A stretch of 44,804 nucleotides of DNA, from the NCBI GenBank assembly GCA_017409265.1, contig JAFQSY010000066.1, positions 1 to 44,804 of the forward strand, written 5' to 3'. Numbering within the stretch: position 1 is the first letter of the stretch; each line of letters starts with the position of its first letter. This document shows positions 33,544 through 41,584 of the stretch, one piece after another. The notes beneath the pieces are model-generated. The model did no database searches. It had not been told where the DNA came from and saw only the letters and a list, made by a program, of their open reading frames with translations. Source of the DNA: Clostridia bacterium (GTDB taxonomy: Bacteria > Bacillota > Clostridia > Oscillospirales > Acutalibacteraceae). A program made the position numbers and the translations under genes.

Positions 33544-33563
33544 GAAATCAAGGAGTGATAAAA

Positions 33564-34358
33564 ATGATTTTTGCAAACCATGCTCATGTTTTCCCGAAGG
33601 AATTAAGACCTGAAGGCACAGCCGCAAAACTCATTGAGTTTATGGATGAATGCGGAATTGACAAGGCTGTTGCTTTTGCTCCGTTTGACGACAGATTCCA
33701 CGAGGGCGGCTTTGAGGGCAGCCAGAACACCTGGCTTGCAAACGAAATAAAGGGCATGGACAGGCTTGTCGGCTTCGGAACGATAGATTTTAACAATAAC
33801 CTGCGTGATGAGGTTGACAGAATTGCCGATTTAGGACTTAAAGGCATAAAAATGCACCCGCCCTATCAGGAGTTTGTCATTGACGGTCCGGAGGCTTTTC
33901 AGGTCTATGAAAGAGCGCAGGAGCTCGGACTTTTCATATCGTTCCATTCGGGAATGCATTGGCACAGACTGCGTGACAACAGAGTTTTGCTCTTTGACGA
34001 GGTTGCATGGAACTTCCCTGATTTGAAATTCAGCATGGAGCATATTGGCGGCTATCATTTCTTCAAAGAGGCTCTTGCCGTTATGTGCAACAATTCAAGA
34101 AGAGGCGGAAACGTTTTTGCGGGCTGGACAAGTGTCAGTAACCGCAAGGGCAAAGGAGATGAATGGGCGCTGACCGATGATGAGCTTGAGATTGTTGTTG
34201 CACAGACAGGAGAAGACCAAAGCATTTTCGGACTCGATTTCCCCTATTCAAAGCCCGAGCATATCAAGGCTGATATCGCAAGAATAAAAAGCCTCGATAT
34301 CAGCGAAAGCTGTAAAGAAAAGATTCTCGGAAAGACACTTGAAAGAGTGCTAAAATAA
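33564..34358 (+). CDS. amidohydrolase-family (Amidohydro_2) metal-dependent hydrolase
   Basis: A 264-residue TIM-barrel protein of the amidohydrolase_2 type, which includes decarboxylases and lactonases. The N-terminal metal motif is 'NHAHVFP' (HxH), followed by 'KGIKMHPPYQEF', 'SFHSGMH' and 'SMEHIGGYHFF', and the C-terminal 'GLDFPYSKPEH' carries the conserved aspartate. The start at 33564 follows AAGGAGTG; three upstream residues are rejected. Its reaction cannot be fixed from sequence. Monocistronic with its own promoter and a short, strong terminator. Confidence 0.88.
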   Translation: MIFANHAHVFPKELRPEGTAAKLIEFMDECGIDKAVAFAPFDDRFHEGGFEGSQNTWLANEIKGMDRLVGFGTIDFNNNLRDEVDRIADLGLKGIKMHPPYQEFVIDGPEAFQVYERAQELGLFISFHSGMHWHRLRDNRVLLFDEVAWNFPDLKFSMEHIGGYHFFKEALAVMCNNSRRGGNVFAGWTSVSNRKGKGDEWALTDDELEIVVAQTGEDQSIFGLDFPYSKPEHIKADIARIKSLDISESCKEKILGKTLERVLK

Positions 34359-34360
34359 CA

Positions 34361-34387
34361 AAAAAGACCCCTCGGGGTCTTTTTTTA
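34361..34387. terminator. bidirectional terminator between the amidohydrolase and GtrA genes
   Basis: A 10-bp stem (34361-34370 with 34375-34384) capped by a CTCG loop, with T tails on both strands. Confidence 0.92.
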
Positions 34388-34807
34388 TTCGGCTGTATTC
34401 ATTGAATTTCTGTAAACCACGAATCGGCAGTAAAGATATTCGGTAACAAGATTAATAAGCATTGTTCCCGCTTCAATAAGATATTCATTGATGCCCAGGT
34501 CAGTAAGCTCATGAGTCCACCAGGTTGAAAGAGGCGCGAAAACGCAGTAGAAAAGTGCAACCTTGACCATTGCAACAGGAATGTTTGCTGCCGACTTAAA
34601 GGTGAATTTCCTGTTGAAAGTAAAATTCCAGAGCACGGAAAGTGCAAGAGAGATTATATAAGCGAGAGTATTGTTAAGCCCTGCAACCTCAAAAAGCAAG
34701 GTGAACGATACAATCTGAATAATTCCTGCCGATGCAGAAAAAAGTGCAAATTTTATTACCTGTATAATATTCTGCTTTTTTGTAAGTGTCTGTTTTTCTC
34801 TGCTCAT
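34385..34807 (-). CDS. GtrA-family membrane protein
   Basis: A 140-residue protein with four membrane helices matching the GtrA family: 'QVIKFALFSASAGIIQIVSF' in the first helix, then 'SVLWNFTFNRKFTF', a conserved loop with the Asn-x-x-x-Asn-Arg-x-Phe motif, and a final 'NLVTEYLYCRFVVYR' helix. GtrA proteins are thought to flip undecaprenyl-linked sugars in cell-surface polysaccharide synthesis. Its ATG overlaps the upstream sugar isomerase/epimerase-like gene by four bases, so the two are coupled. No glycosyltransferase lies beside it. Confidence 0.92.
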   Translation of the reverse strand: MSREKQTLTKKQNIIQVIKFALFSASAGIIQIVSFTLLFEVAGLNNTLAYIISLALSVLWNFTFNRKFTFKSAANIPVAMVKVALFYCVFAPLSTWWTHELTDLGINEYLIEAGTMLINLVTEYLYCRFVVYRNSMNTAE

Positions 34808-35664
34808 TTCCGGTTCTCCTTTGCTTTAATGAAAAGATTTGCCACGCGGCACGCTCTGTTGTATGCCTCGGCAATATATCGCTCAATCGGCATGTCGGAA
34901 TATTTATCATTCTCGTGCCTGCCGGGCTTGCTCTTTGTGTTGAGTTCAAAGGTGAGCGGACCATCAAAGCCGCATTTTGCGAGCTTTTCAGCTATTAAAG
35001 TCCAATCCGATATTCCGTCAAACGGCAGGAGATGCAGGTCATCAATAAAGGTTATTTTACCCTCATAATCCTTGACTCCGAGATTATCGTTGAGATGAGT
35101 GACAAAAAGCCTGTCACCGAACATCGCCATGAGGTCTTTGCCTCTGTTATAGCAAAGCTCATGACCCGTATCCCAGCAGAAGCCGACGGATTTTTCGCCT
35201 TTGAATGCTTCCATAAGAGCAAAAAGATATTCTTCGCCCTCGGTATTTTCGAGCGCAAGCTTTACTCCGAGCTCATCCGATCTTTTGGCAAGCCTGCCGT
35301 AGCGTTCAATACCGATTTCGGTGGGAATATTGTCGCTGTCAAAACCGATAAAGGTGTGCGCAACCAGAATCGGAATTTCATGCTCTGAGCAGATTTCAAG
35401 ATACTCAAGAAGCTCATTCACGGCAATCTCGCCGATTTCACTATTCATCCACATATCGTCGGATTTATTGAACGGTGCATGAATATACTCAATAAATATG
35501 TTTTCTTCTTTTGCAAGCTTTGCAAGCGGCGCAGGGTCAACATTTCTTCCGCTCATGTCTATCGCAAAGCCCTCAAAGCCCGTTTGCTTAAAAAGCTTCA
35601 GCTGTTCCTCGGGAGAAATACCAAACTGACCGTTCATTGCAAGGCAAAGCTTTTGTTTATACAT
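34804..35664 (-). CDS. sugar phosphate isomerase/epimerase-like TIM-barrel protein
   Basis: A 286-residue protein of the xylose-isomerase-like TIM-barrel superfamily (AP endonuclease 2 type). Metal-site glutamates and histidines are visible in 'ALENTEGEE', 'FCWDTGHELCYNRG', 'THLNDN' and 'TFELNTKS'. Family members isomerise or epimerise sugars and inositols. The start at 35664 follows GGTGA. It is the first gene of a two-gene unit with the GtrA protein. Its promoter is back-to-back with that of the peptidase E-like gene. Confidence 0.9.
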   Translation of the reverse strand: MYKQKLCLAMNGQFGISPEEQLKLFKQTGFEGFAIDMSGRNVDPAPLAKLAKEENIFIEYIHAPFNKSDDMWMNSEIGEIAVNELLEYLEICSEHEIPILVAHTFIGFDSDNIPTEIGIERYGRLAKRSDELGVKLALENTEGEEYLFALMEAFKGEKSVGFCWDTGHELCYNRGKDLMAMFGDRLFVTHLNDNLGVKDYEGKITFIDDLHLLPFDGISDWTLIAEKLAKCGFDGPLTFELNTKSKPGRHENDKYSDMPIERYIAEAYNRACRVANLFIKAKENRK

Positions 35665-35680
35665 TTTAATCACCAAATTA

Positions 35681-35709
35681 ATGTTAAATCAAAACCAAAC
35701 GAATGTCAA
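35681..35709 (-). promoter_or_regulatory. promoter of the sugar isomerase-GtrA unit
   Basis: On the minus strand TTGACA (35709-35704), 17 bp, TAACAT (35686-35681). Its -35 lies only four bases from the -35 of the divergent promoter. Confidence 0.65.
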
Positions 35710-35713
35710 GCGA

Positions 35714-35742
35714 TTGACGGATTTAACTGCATATGATAAAAT
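35714..35742 (+). promoter_or_regulatory. promoter of the peptidase E-like gene
   Basis: TTGACG (35714-35719), 17 bp, TAAAAT (35737-35742), 26 bp before the ATG. The arrangement could let one regulator act on both divergent genes. Confidence 0.7.
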
Positions 35743-35768
35743 TAATTAAAAAAATTAAAGGTGATTTT

Positions 35769-36452
35769 ATGGGAATTATTATAGGCGTAGGCGGCGGAAA
35801 ATACAGCGATAACGAAGTTCTGCCGATTTTTGAACATATCGTTTCACTTTCAAAGAAGAAGAATCCGTCTGTTTTGTTTGTGCCGACAGCAGGATTTGAT
35901 GATATAAACGGCGATGAGCATATTTTCAGGCTCTTTATCGGGCTGGGCTGCAGCGTTTCAGCTCTCTTTCTGACCGATAAATCCCTCACAGAAGAAGAAA
36001 TCGAGGATAAAATTCTTTCCGCGGATATTGTTTATGCAGGCGGGGGAAACCTTGAATTTCTCATGAACACATGGAAAGAAACAGGTGCCGACAAAGCATT
36101 TATCAAAGCATACGAAAAAGGGGTTATCCTTTCGGGCTACAGTTCAGGCTCAATGTGCTGGTTTGCGGAAGGCTATGATGACTGCGGCGAAAACCATTCT
36201 TTTATGTTTGTTGACTGTCTCGGACTTCTCCCCTATTCTCACTGTCCGCATTTTGAAGGCGGAAACTGGGCAAGCTTTGCAGATGCAGTCAAGGGCAGAA
36301 AATATTCGGGTATTGCTGCCGATGACGGTGCAGCTCTGGTTTATGATAACGGCAAATATTATACTCTTCAAGGCAATGATGGCGGAGAAGTCTACTTCTT
36401 TGATGCAGAAAAAGAGCATGAAAAAAGTCTGTTTGAATGTAATAAAACATAA
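35769..36452 (+). CDS. peptidase S51 (dipeptidase E-like) family protein
   Basis: A 227-residue cytoplasmic serine peptidase of the S51 class. The nucleophile elbow is 'SGYSSGSMCWF' (about Ser125), matching the GxSAG-type motif, and 'AGGGNLEFL' and 'LLPYSHCPHFEG' provide the usual oxyanion and histidine regions. Peptidase E cleaves Asp-X dipeptides; substrate preference here is not certain. The start at 35769 follows AAAGGTGA; longer in-frame readings run into the promoter. It is the last resident gene before the mobile-element scar. Confidence 0.9.
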   Translation: MGIIIGVGGGKYSDNEVLPIFEHIVSLSKKKNPSVLFVPTAGFDDINGDEHIFRLFIGLGCSVSALFLTDKSLTEEEIEDKILSADIVYAGGGNLEFLMNTWKETGADKAFIKAYEKGVILSGYSSGSMCWFAEGYDDCGENHSFMFVDCLGLLPYSHCPHFEGGNWASFADAVKGRKYSGIAADDGAALVYDNGKYYTLQGNDGGEVYFFDAEKEHEKSLFECNKT

Positions 36453-36469
36453 AAAAACAAGGGTCGCAC

Positions 36470-36511
36470 AAGGGAGGCACTTCATAAGGAAGTTGCCTCC
36501 CTTCGGCTTTT
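36470..36511 (+). terminator. hairpin after the peptidase gene, at the edge of the mobile scar
   Basis: A stem of about 14 bp pairs AAGGGAGGCA (36470-36479) plus CTTC with the complement ending at 36503, with a small bulge, followed by CGGCTTTT. It terminates the peptidase gene or belongs to the mobile element. Confidence 0.7.
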
Positions 36512-36570
36512 GTGTACAGTCGGAATGATTGAATTGTATGGATTATCAATCTATTACGGAGGTTTACAAA

Positions 36571-36840
36571 ATGTCTGGTTTTATTGAAGACTTTTATTAT
36601 GGCAACATTGAACCGCAGGAATGCTGTTCAGAGTTAAAAAGTAAGTTAAAGAAAAAGTTAAACTCTCTTACAGAAAAAGAAGAATCATTAACCTCAAGAT
36701 TAAGTGGTGAAGAAAAGGATTTATTCGTAGCTTACACAAATACATACAATGATTTTCTGACAGTCAGCATAGCCGATAGCTTTATTTCAGGCTTTCGGCT
36801 TGGGGCGAAGTTTACACTCGACACATTTGTTACTGATTGA
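36571..36840 (+). CDS. DUF6809-like small protein of mobile elements
   Basis: An 89-residue acidic helical protein. Its N-terminus 'MSGFIEDFYYGNIEPQE' resembles small accessory proteins (DUF6809) carried by integrative elements of clostridia; function unknown. The start at 36571 follows ACGGAGG; an earlier in-frame ATG at 36541 lacks a site. It is 14 bases upstream of the tnpV gene, and both are more AT-rich than the surrounding genes, which points to transfer. Family assignment is from memory of the motif. Confidence 0.75.
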   Translation: MSGFIEDFYYGNIEPQECCSELKSKLKKKLNSLTEKEESLTSRLSGEEKDLFVAYTNTYNDFLTVSIADSFISGFRLGAKFTLDTFVTD

Positions 36841-36854
36841 AAGGAAGGTTGGTT

Positions 36855-37232
36855 ATGAATAAATCATCATTTGAACAGAATGGTGGCACATACAGAATGG
36901 TTGGCGATTACAGAATTCCAAACATTACATTACCTGCCGAAGCAAGCAAACCTCTTGGTGTATGGGGACTGAAATACAAAGATTACCTTATGAAACATAA
37001 ACGAGTTCAGTTCAACATTATGCTTATGACAGGCACATTGTTGACTCATCTTGCAGAGATTGATGAACAGGCATCTGCTATGTTCTATCGGCTGGTAGAA
37101 CAGATGAAAGTTAATGAGGGCATAACAGAAAAGTTTAAGGCAGATGACCAAATGGAGTGGGTTGCCCGTATGAATAACATTGAAGCACGGGCAAAAAAAA
37201 TTGTTAATCACGAGCTGATTTTCACAGCATAA
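36855..37232 (+). CDS. tnpV: TnpV-like transposon protein
   Basis: A 125-residue protein matching TnpV of Tn4451-type mobilisable transposons. Visible family marks are 'RMVGDYRIPNITLPAE', 'LGVWGLKYKDYL' and the C-terminal 'EWVARMNNIEARAKKIVNHEL'. TnpV has no proven enzymatic role; the recombinase (TnpX) that moves such elements is not present here. The ATG at 36855 follows AAAGGAAGG. Together with the preceding small gene it forms the coding part of a roughly 1-kb element remnant. Confidence 0.88.
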   Translation: MNKSSFEQNGGTYRMVGDYRIPNITLPAEASKPLGVWGLKYKDYLMKHKRVQFNIMLMTGTLLTHLAEIDEQASAMFYRLVEQMKVNEGITEKFKADDQMEWVARMNNIEARAKKIVNHELIFTA

Positions 37233-37468
37233 TCATTTCTAAAAAACATAATCAGGTGCAACGGGATATACTCCTGCTGCACCTGATTTTATCTTTTTAT
37301 ATAAACTTTTTCTTCGGGGTCTAAGGGGGTAAAAACCCCTAAAATGTGGATTTGTACGTTCAAATCCATTGCTCGCTAAAACAAATGCCAGCCACGAATT
37401 ACTATTATATTTCGGATGTTGATTTTCCATTGTATGTTTTGCAAATTAAAAGGTAATTCGAGCAAAGT
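37233..37468. mobile_element. 3' end of the mobile scar, with palindromes and an oriT-like stretch
   Basis: Non-coding. After the tnpV terminator comes a G-run/C-run palindrome (AGGGG at 37324-37328 with CCCCT at 37336-37340) and an 8-bp inverted repeat (TGGATTTG at 37347-37354 with CAAATCCA at 37361-37368). Sequences of this look accompany mobilisation genes in Gram-positive elements and may be an origin of transfer; that is inference, and no relaxase gene is present. A minus-strand open frame here (37239-37430) reads through the palindromes and is not called. Confidence 0.5.
37250..37297 (+). terminator. terminator of tnpV
   Basis: A perfect 11-bp stem (AATCAGGTGCA, 37250-37260, with 37278-37288) with a 17-nt loop is followed by TTTTATCTTTTT. 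On the minus strand ATGTTTTTT follows, so it may also end the lipoprotein operon from the right. Confidence 0.85.
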
Positions 37469-38743
37469 TTAGCTTGCGGTTTTCATCGGAATACCGTTTT
37501 CATCTGCAGAGAAAACAGAATCTGTTGAGCCGTCATAGACAGAAAGCAGAAGATTTTCGGGGTCTGTGGGCAAGGCAAAAACATTATTGCCTCTGTAAAG
37601 CAAACTTGTGTCCGTTTCGCTTACCTGTTTGATTTCACCGTTTTTGAGGCTGAATACGCACAGAATCATCTGGCGGTCTTCCGTTTCGCTTTCCTCGCTG
37701 AAAACATAGAGGAAGCTGTCACCGTCTGCAGTTTTTACATAATACGGATTCAGGTCATAGGAAAACCAATCAACCTCATAGCTTGAACTTTCGGAAGAAA
37801 TGGCGAGCGTGTAATAATATCTGCCGTCAGGGTCATAGTTACCCGAAACAGAAAGCTCATCTGCACGCTTGTCACCCGTGATGTCGGTAAAGAACGGTGA
37901 CGATAAGGGCAGGTTTACAACATAGGCATCGGGCACGGCAATATATTTTTCTTTGAATAAATCGGGATGCTCCGCAAAGGTCACCGTTGCTGTCTGAATA
38001 CCGAAATTTGTGGGAGCAACAGCACCGGGCTCAAAATAAAAGGTTATGCCGTTATATTCAAGCACCCATGTGATATCTTCTTCCGGTGTGTTTTTGAAAT
38101 AATCGGGAATGGCAGTTTCAACGTCAGATTCTCCTTGCCATATGCGGCTTGTAACTTCTTTTTCAACGATTGCAGGAAGCTTTTCAATATCCGATACAAC
38201 ATCGGAAAGAGTAAGCAATTTTCCGCTTTCTGTGTCGTAATTAAGACAGTTGAAAGATCTTTCCGTTTCCGAATTATAATCTTCAACAATACTGACTGCA
38301 ACACTGTCGGCACGGCGTACCTGAACATCAAGAGTCGAAACATAGGTTGAAAAAACTTCACTGTCATTCAAAAATTCTTCGGTAGCAGTAACGATGAAAT
38401 TATCCTTTTCTTCTTCCATTGTTCTTCTTCTCATAACGGAAGTTTCCGTGAGAGCTTTGGCAAGATGTGGATATTTTTTCTCTATTGATTTATCAAGGGT
38501 AACATCCGTATATTCGCTTCTTACAAGCATTTCGGGATAATCTTCATACCATTCATAATGAGAGATATATTCTTTGTTGAGTGAAAGAACGGTTATTTCT
38601 TCACATGTTTCATTTTTGACAGTCTGTGTTGTTTCATTTGGAGTAACCTCCTGCGGAGAATCTTCTCCGCAAGAGGTAAAAGCAACCATGAAACATAAAA
38701 TCAGTAATATGCAGATAATTCTTTTTAACTTATCCATTAACAT
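37469..38743 (-). CDS. lipoprotein with an RsiV-like (DUF3298-type) domain
   Basis: A 424-residue lipoprotein: lysine/arginine-rich start, hydrophobic core and lipobox 'AFTSC' (about Cys25). The middle (about 95-270) resembles the DUF3298/RsiV extracellular fold: 'RRADSVAVSIVEDY', a 'LNYDTESGKLLTLSDVV' segment and 'YNGITFYFEPGAVAP', which is the typical RsiV-type C-terminal motif. The last 150 residues may form a beta-propeller-like domain (inference). The start at 38743 is an ATG overlapping the upstream stop as TGATG. Last gene of the long minus-strand operon. Confidence 0.82.
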   Translation of the reverse strand: MLMDKLKRIICILLILCFMVAFTSCGEDSPQEVTPNETTQTVKNETCEEITVLSLNKEYISHYEWYEDYPEMLVRSEYTDVTLDKSIEKKYPHLAKALTETSVMRRRTMEEEKDNFIVTATEEFLNDSEVFSTYVSTLDVQVRRADSVAVSIVEDYNSETERSFNCLNYDTESGKLLTLSDVVSDIEKLPAIVEKEVTSRIWQGESDVETAIPDYFKNTPEEDITWVLEYNGITFYFEPGAVAPTNFGIQTATVTFAEHPDLFKEKYIAVPDAYVVNLPLSSPFFTDITGDKRADELSVSGNYDPDGRYYYTLAISSESSSYEVDWFSYDLNPYYVKTADGDSFLYVFSEESETEDRQMILCVFSLKNGEIKQVSETDTSLLYRGNNVFALPTDPENLLLSVYDGSTDSVFSADENGIPMKTAS

Positions 38744-40173
38744 CAAAATCCTTTGACAATGAACGCTACAAGCTCGGTTGCCGAACGGTCTTCGCGTTCA
38801 TCTGTCATAATTGTAATTATGCTTCCGTCATCAAGAACTGCGGAATCGCAGAACCACGGATAATTTGTGTTGAAAAGGTCAGAATCGGATGTCTCGGCAA
38901 TAAAATTACCGTTGTTATCCCAAAGAAGAACATCCCTCATATTTCCGTCAAAAGCAATGTAGCCGTTGGAGGTCTGTGTAACAAATGTCACGCTGCCAAG
39001 GCCTTCGCCTTCAGCGTTGCAGAGAGTTTTCTGAAGAACACCGTCTTTGTTGTAAATGAAAACCTTATGTCCGCTGTCGTCTGCGGCATTTGCACAGACA
39101 TAAATATTGTTTTCATCAACGCACAGATGCATTATTGTATCTGCTTTTTTGAAGGTTACGGGAGTTGAGGTGTATGCATTGCCGCTGAATGTAACAATCT
39201 CACATTCATTTGATGTAAAATAATTAATGCCCCATGTACCTGACGGATGAATCGCAAGAGAATCAATATCCTCATAAGTTGCAATTACATTACCGTCCTT
39301 GATGCAGAGAATGTCGTTCATCGAGCCGCTTACCCAGAGCGTGCCGTCTGCAGTTGCTTCAACTCTGTCATAATCGTCTTCGGGAAGCTCAATTTTTTTA
39401 ACAAAGGCAAGAGTTGTACCGTCATAGTGGCATTCGCTGAGTTCGCCGTCAACAAGAACATATACTCTGTCGCCGATTGCGGCAACGGAATGGTCGAAGG
39501 TTTCAAAGGTTGTAACGGGTGCTTCAAAAGGAACAAATGTTGATGTAACGGTAAACGAACCTGCATTTACGCTTGCAGCGTCTGCCGAGAATCTTTCGCC
39601 TTCCCATTCCCACGGACCGTCTTCATTACCGATATCCTCAAGCTTGAAGGTTATACTGTCAAGAAGAGCCTGAATACGGCTGTCGTTGATGTCGGTTGCG
39701 TCAAACTTGACATAAACCGATGCGTTTGCGTTTTCAACACGGTTGAAATAAACGAGTGTGTCGTCACCGTCGTCATACTTAAGAAGGTCAACGCCGCCGA
39801 CCTTTACAGTTTCATAAGCGTTGTTTACTTTGTATTCATACTGGTTGAAGCCGTAATATACAAGATCCTCACGGAAATCGTAGGGCTCGTCAATCTCAAC
39901 GCTAATTGTTGCCTCGACCAAGTAATATTCGTTGTCCTCGGGGTCAAGAATCTGAAGAACAGCTTTGGAGTATCCTTCTTCATTCTTGAATTCATCTTCA
40001 ATGTTTATCCAGTCGCCGCCAAAATCAATGGTAAAAAATGAGGCTTCAATGGTTGCATCGGAATTGGCAGACGGCTGTTTTGTGTTGTCGGGCTTTTCGG
40101 GAGTATTATCACCGCAAGCCACAAGCGAAAATACCATTAAAAGTGCAAGAAGCAATGCGAATAATTTTTTCAT
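38743..40173 (-). CDS. lipoprotein with a beta-propeller-like C-terminal half
   Basis: A 476-residue exported lipoprotein with lipobox 'SLVAC' (Cys20). Residues 40-185 form a mixed domain of unknown type. From about residue 215 to the end the sequence shows repeats of about 40-45 residues of the kind 'GDRVYVLVDGEL', 'DGTLWVSGS', 'ENNIYVCAN' and 'NGYIAFDGN', typical of NHL/PQQ-like beta-propellers. It should sense or hold something outside the membrane. It follows the 203-residue gene by 21 bases and overlaps the next lipoprotein gene, so it belongs to the same operon. Confidence 0.85.
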   Translation of the reverse strand: MKKLFALLLALLMVFSLVACGDNTPEKPDNTKQPSANSDATIEASFFTIDFGGDWINIEDEFKNEEGYSKAVLQILDPEDNEYYLVEATISVEIDEPYDFREDLVYYGFNQYEYKVNNAYETVKVGGVDLLKYDDGDDTLVYFNRVENANASVYVKFDATDINDSRIQALLDSITFKLEDIGNEDGPWEWEGERFSADAASVNAGSFTVTSTFVPFEAPVTTFETFDHSVAAIGDRVYVLVDGELSECHYDGTTLAFVKKIELPEDDYDRVEATADGTLWVSGSMNDILCIKDGNVIATYEDIDSLAIHPSGTWGINYFTSNECEIVTFSGNAYTSTPVTFKKADTIMHLCVDENNIYVCANAADDSGHKVFIYNKDGVLQKTLCNAEGEGLGSVTFVTQTSNGYIAFDGNMRDVLLWDNNGNFIAETSDSDLFNTNYPWFCDSAVLDDGSIITIMTDEREDRSATELVAFIVKGF

Positions 40174-40194
40174 ATCTACATCTCCTATAATTTA

Positions 40195-40806
40195 TTATGC
40201 CCAAGGGTCTTCCTCTACGGGCACACGGATATCCGAAAGGCATTGGATTTCAACAAGGAACCACTGACCTGTTGAGGGCTTTCTGCGAAGCTTCATCGGT
40301 CTGGGGTTATCTGCACCTCCGCTTTTAACATAGAGCGTTGCCCAATCTGCATTATCGAAGGAATAAGGGTTTTCGATAACGGAAATTTTATAGGGCACAT
40401 CAGGCTTATAGCTGTTCTGCGGAGTTGCGCCTTCAAAATATGAGCGAGCTTTATAGCCCTCAGAGCCGAGATGCTCTTTGATAAACTGCTTTTCAAAGCC
40501 GCTGACCTCTGCAGGACCTTTTAAGAAATTGAGCATTTCAATTGTTGCATCGGGATTTTGCTCGTAATGGCACAAAGCCGCAAGGGTGAGCGCCGTTGTT
40601 TTGAAGGCGGAATCAAGGTTTGCTTCGGGTAATGCCTGAAGCTCGGCAACATTTGTGGGAAGTGAAGCAAAGGTAAAGGTTTCGGTGTGGTTTCTGCCCT
40701 TGCCTACTGACTGCACGGCATTGTTCACCGCCTTGTTAATGCCCTGCGAAACCTCTCTTTTAAGTGCGGATTCTGCCTGTCTTTTGAGAGAATCAAAAAA
40801 TCCCAT
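40195..40806 (-). CDS. soluble protein of unknown function (DUF6935-like)
   Basis: A 203-residue protein starting 'MGFFDSLKRQAESAL' with an amphipathic N-terminal helix, as seen in proteins that sit on membranes or zinc-ribbon/SPFH complexes. The rest ('TALTLAALCHYEQNPD', 'FLKGPAEVSGFEKQFIKEHL', 'MKLRRKPSTGQWFLVE') forms a compact alpha/beta domain that I link to DUF6935-type proteins only from memory. No catalytic motif is seen. GGAGG precedes the ATG at 40806; a reading to 40887 enters the previous gene and is rejected. It lies 13 bases after the TPM gene. Confidence 0.75.
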   Translation of the reverse strand: MGFFDSLKRQAESALKREVSQGINKAVNNAVQSVGKGRNHTETFTFASLPTNVAELQALPEANLDSAFKTTALTLAALCHYEQNPDATIEMLNFLKGPAEVSGFEKQFIKEHLGSEGYKARSYFEGATPQNSYKPDVPYKISVIENPYSFDNADWATLYVKSGGADNPRPMKLRRKPSTGQWFLVEIQCLSDIRVPVEEDPWA

Positions 40807-40819
40807 TGGTATTACCTCC

Positions 40820-41569
40820 TTAATTCTTCTCTGTTTGCTTCGGCTTTTCTCTGCGTTCGACGTTGTTATAAAGGAAATTGTCCGCACTTCCCGTTATAAC
40901 CATACTGCCCGGTCGGGTATATACGGTTGCATTTTCCTGCATTTTAACCGACTTGTTTTTTGAGGCGATGCCGTTAATGATGAGGAAGCCGACAAGCAGA
41001 CCAATCAGAAGCGAAACGGGCAGCCATATAATTGAAACGCCGCCCTTTTCTTCGCTTGCGTCTATTGTATCGGTATCGTTATTCAAAGGCTCTCCGTCAT
41101 AAACATATCCGCCGGAATAGCCGTTTTCAAGGTATTCTTCCGCAAGCTCATAGCAAGCATATATTCCGCCGTAATAGCTGTCGTTGCTGTCATACGCATC
41201 AATCATGCTGTCAACGGCGGCATCGCTGAAAACTTCATCTGCATTACCTGAAATAAAAGAAGAATATGCTTTGTTCCATTCATCGTGAACGATTATTATA
41301 CCGTTTTCGTTATCTGTATAATCTGAATATGTTCCTGATGCAAATTCAGCTGCGGTTACATCTCCCGTACCTTCGGTTATGCAGAAAAGCACGGTAACGC
41401 CATAAGCCGACTCGAGCTTTTCGGCAAACAAATCAAGCTCTTCAATTTCACTTGAAGAGAGCTTATCAGCGTAGTCTATTACATACTGCTGAGTGTAAGC
41501 AGATGCAGAGAATACGAACGAAACACAAATCACAACTACAATAATTATTGCAAAAATCTTTTTAGTCAT
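40820..41569 (-). CDS. TPM-domain membrane protein, YdjH/YgcG-like
   Basis: A 249-residue protein with a signal peptide (about 1-24), an extracellular TPM domain (about 28-150; 'YVIDYADKLSSSEIEELD' is the standard opening, and 'GIIIVHDEWNKAY' and 'YYGGIYACYELAEEYL' follow), one membrane helix (about 183-206) and a short cytoplasmic tail. TPM domains occur in photosystem II repair factors and in envelope proteins next to zinc-ribbon and SPFH genes. GGAGGTGC precedes the ATG. It lies 15 bases after the zinc-ribbon gene. Confidence 0.9.
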   Translation of the reverse strand: MTKKIFAIIIVVVICVSFVFSASAYTQQYVIDYADKLSSSEIEELDLFAEKLESAYGVTVLFCITEGTGDVTAAEFASGTYSDYTDNENGIIIVHDEWNKAYSSFISGNADEVFSDAAVDSMIDAYDSNDSYYGGIYACYELAEEYLENGYSGGYVYDGEPLNNDTDTIDASEEKGGVSIIWLPVSLLIGLLVGFLIINGIASKNKSVKMQENATVYTRPGSMVITGSADNFLYNNVERREKPKQTEKN

Positions 41570-41584
41570 ATTTTCCGCACCTCC

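Noticed and set aside
37239-37430. 63-codon minus-strand frame in the mobile scar
   Set aside because: It reads through the terminator and palindromes; similar frames arise wherever this non-coding stretch is present.
39247-39543. Plus-strand frame inside the propeller-type lipoprotein gene
   Set aside because: Antisense shadow without a start signal.
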